Assembly: GCF_004770995.1 (NCBI RefSeq)
Contig: NZ_RQHW01000028.1
Location: 124,001-188,000 of the forward strand
Source: Leptospira idonii
GTDB taxonomy: Bacteria; Spirochaetota; Leptospiria; Leptospirales; Leptospiraceae
Length of the DNA: 64,000 nucleotides
Direction of reading: 5' to 3'
Under the pieces are notes generated by a model, which ran no database searches, was not told where the DNA came from, and worked only from the letters and a program-made list of their open reading frames with translations. Positions within the stretch are counted from its first letter, which is position 1. Every line of letters starts with the position of its first letter. The position numbers and the translations under genes are program-made. This document shows, piece after piece, positions 63,851 through 64,000 of the stretch.

Positions 63851-64000
63851 ATGAACTGGAAAGAACTTTTAAATCAACCTGATGAATTTTTGAACGATCC
63901 GAAGAATTCTGAACTTTTCAATTTGAAAGGTCATCCTGAATTTCCTTATATTTCCGATCTGGACGAAGCTGAAGTTCTAGCAATTCTTCAGGAATTTCTC
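63851..64000 (+). CDS. Unknown protein, truncated by the window end
   Basis: The first 50 residues are visible (MNWKELLNQPDEFLNDPKNS, then a Glu/Leu-rich stretch). The ATG directly follows the stop of the HDOD fusion gene, so the two are probably translationally coupled. No family can be recognised from this part. Confidence 0.55.
   Translation, partial: MNWKELLNQPDEFLNDPKNSELFNLKGHPEFPYISDLDEAEVLAILQEFL

Noticed and set aside
1..64000. CRISPR arrays, tRNA, rRNA, transposase or integrase genes
   Set aside because: No regular spaced repeats, tRNA cloverleaf, rRNA segment or transposase/integrase motif was recognised by reading; a tRNAscan/Infernal run would be needed for certainty.

Overview
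The window looks like chromosome from a spirochaete of the genus Leptospira, most likely a saprophytic (biflexa-type) species. This is inferred, not searched. Supporting signs are many small lipoproteins with loose spirochaetal lipoboxes, a double-membrane gene set (FadL porin, ExbB/ExbD/TonB), a fatty-acid-based metabolism, a dense array of PAS/GAF/HDOD/PP2C signalling proteins, and moderate GC with frequent GTG/TTG starts. No rRNA, tRNA, CRISPR array, transposase or integrase was seen.

Layout. 1-5086: a cut-off PAS sensor protein, then methylmalonyl-CoA mutase and its MeaB GTPase chaperone. 5107-8731 (minus): an IPT-domain lipoprotein, a GC-rich intergenic element, a PilZ protein and a GT-C-like membrane protein. 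8914-13054: an exbB-exbD-tonB operon ending in a papain-fold protein with FN3 domains that has lost its catalytic Cys and His. 13056-14232: a thioesterase divergent from a TetR gene with two palindromic operators. 14222-19234 (minus): a five-gene operon (lipoprotein, FadL porin, small secreted protein, UDP-glucose pyrophosphorylase, Cys-rich lipoprotein). 19336-23630: M48 protease, CHASE2 adenylate cyclase and a hydrolase with a histone-like tail. 23688-25876 (minus): a Csp1-type copper-storage protein, a Cys-rich lipoprotein and a TraB-family protein. 25937-32555: cheD-HDOD-aroK facing a hybrid histidine kinase and a TPM-domain protein. 32738-38753: gltB-gltD.

39973-42600 is an AT-rich accessory island. 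It holds an RHH/PIN toxin-antitoxin pair, a broken DUF4238 gene and an orphan lipoprotein. Three imperfect palindromes resembling integron attC sites punctuate it, two of them overlapping stop codons. Next to it (42681-44181, minus) lies a Spy-like protein, an ECF sigma factor, a membrane protein that may be its anti-sigma factor and a YHS-like protein. A near-consensus sigma-E-type promoter precedes this unit.

45312-64000 returns to core-type genes: a lytic transglycosylase, a kinase/regulator pair and a membrane protein. Next come ethylmalonyl-CoA mutase, a REC-PP2C phosphatase and a second MeaB. A minus-strand operon follows with alkyl-DHAP synthase-like enzyme, TetR, diacylglycerol kinase, GlpD and thioesterase, with a candidate operator inside its promoter. 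The window closes with HU, a NAD kinase-like protein, a STAS protein and a GHKL-ATPase/HDOD fusion.

Together the genes describe a fatty-acid-consuming cell. Two B12-dependent acyl-CoA mutases, each with its own GTPase chaperone, process propionyl-CoA-derived and probably acetyl-CoA-derived branched acyl-CoAs. GlpD, DGK and the AGPS-like enzyme handle glycerol phosphate and possibly ether lipids.
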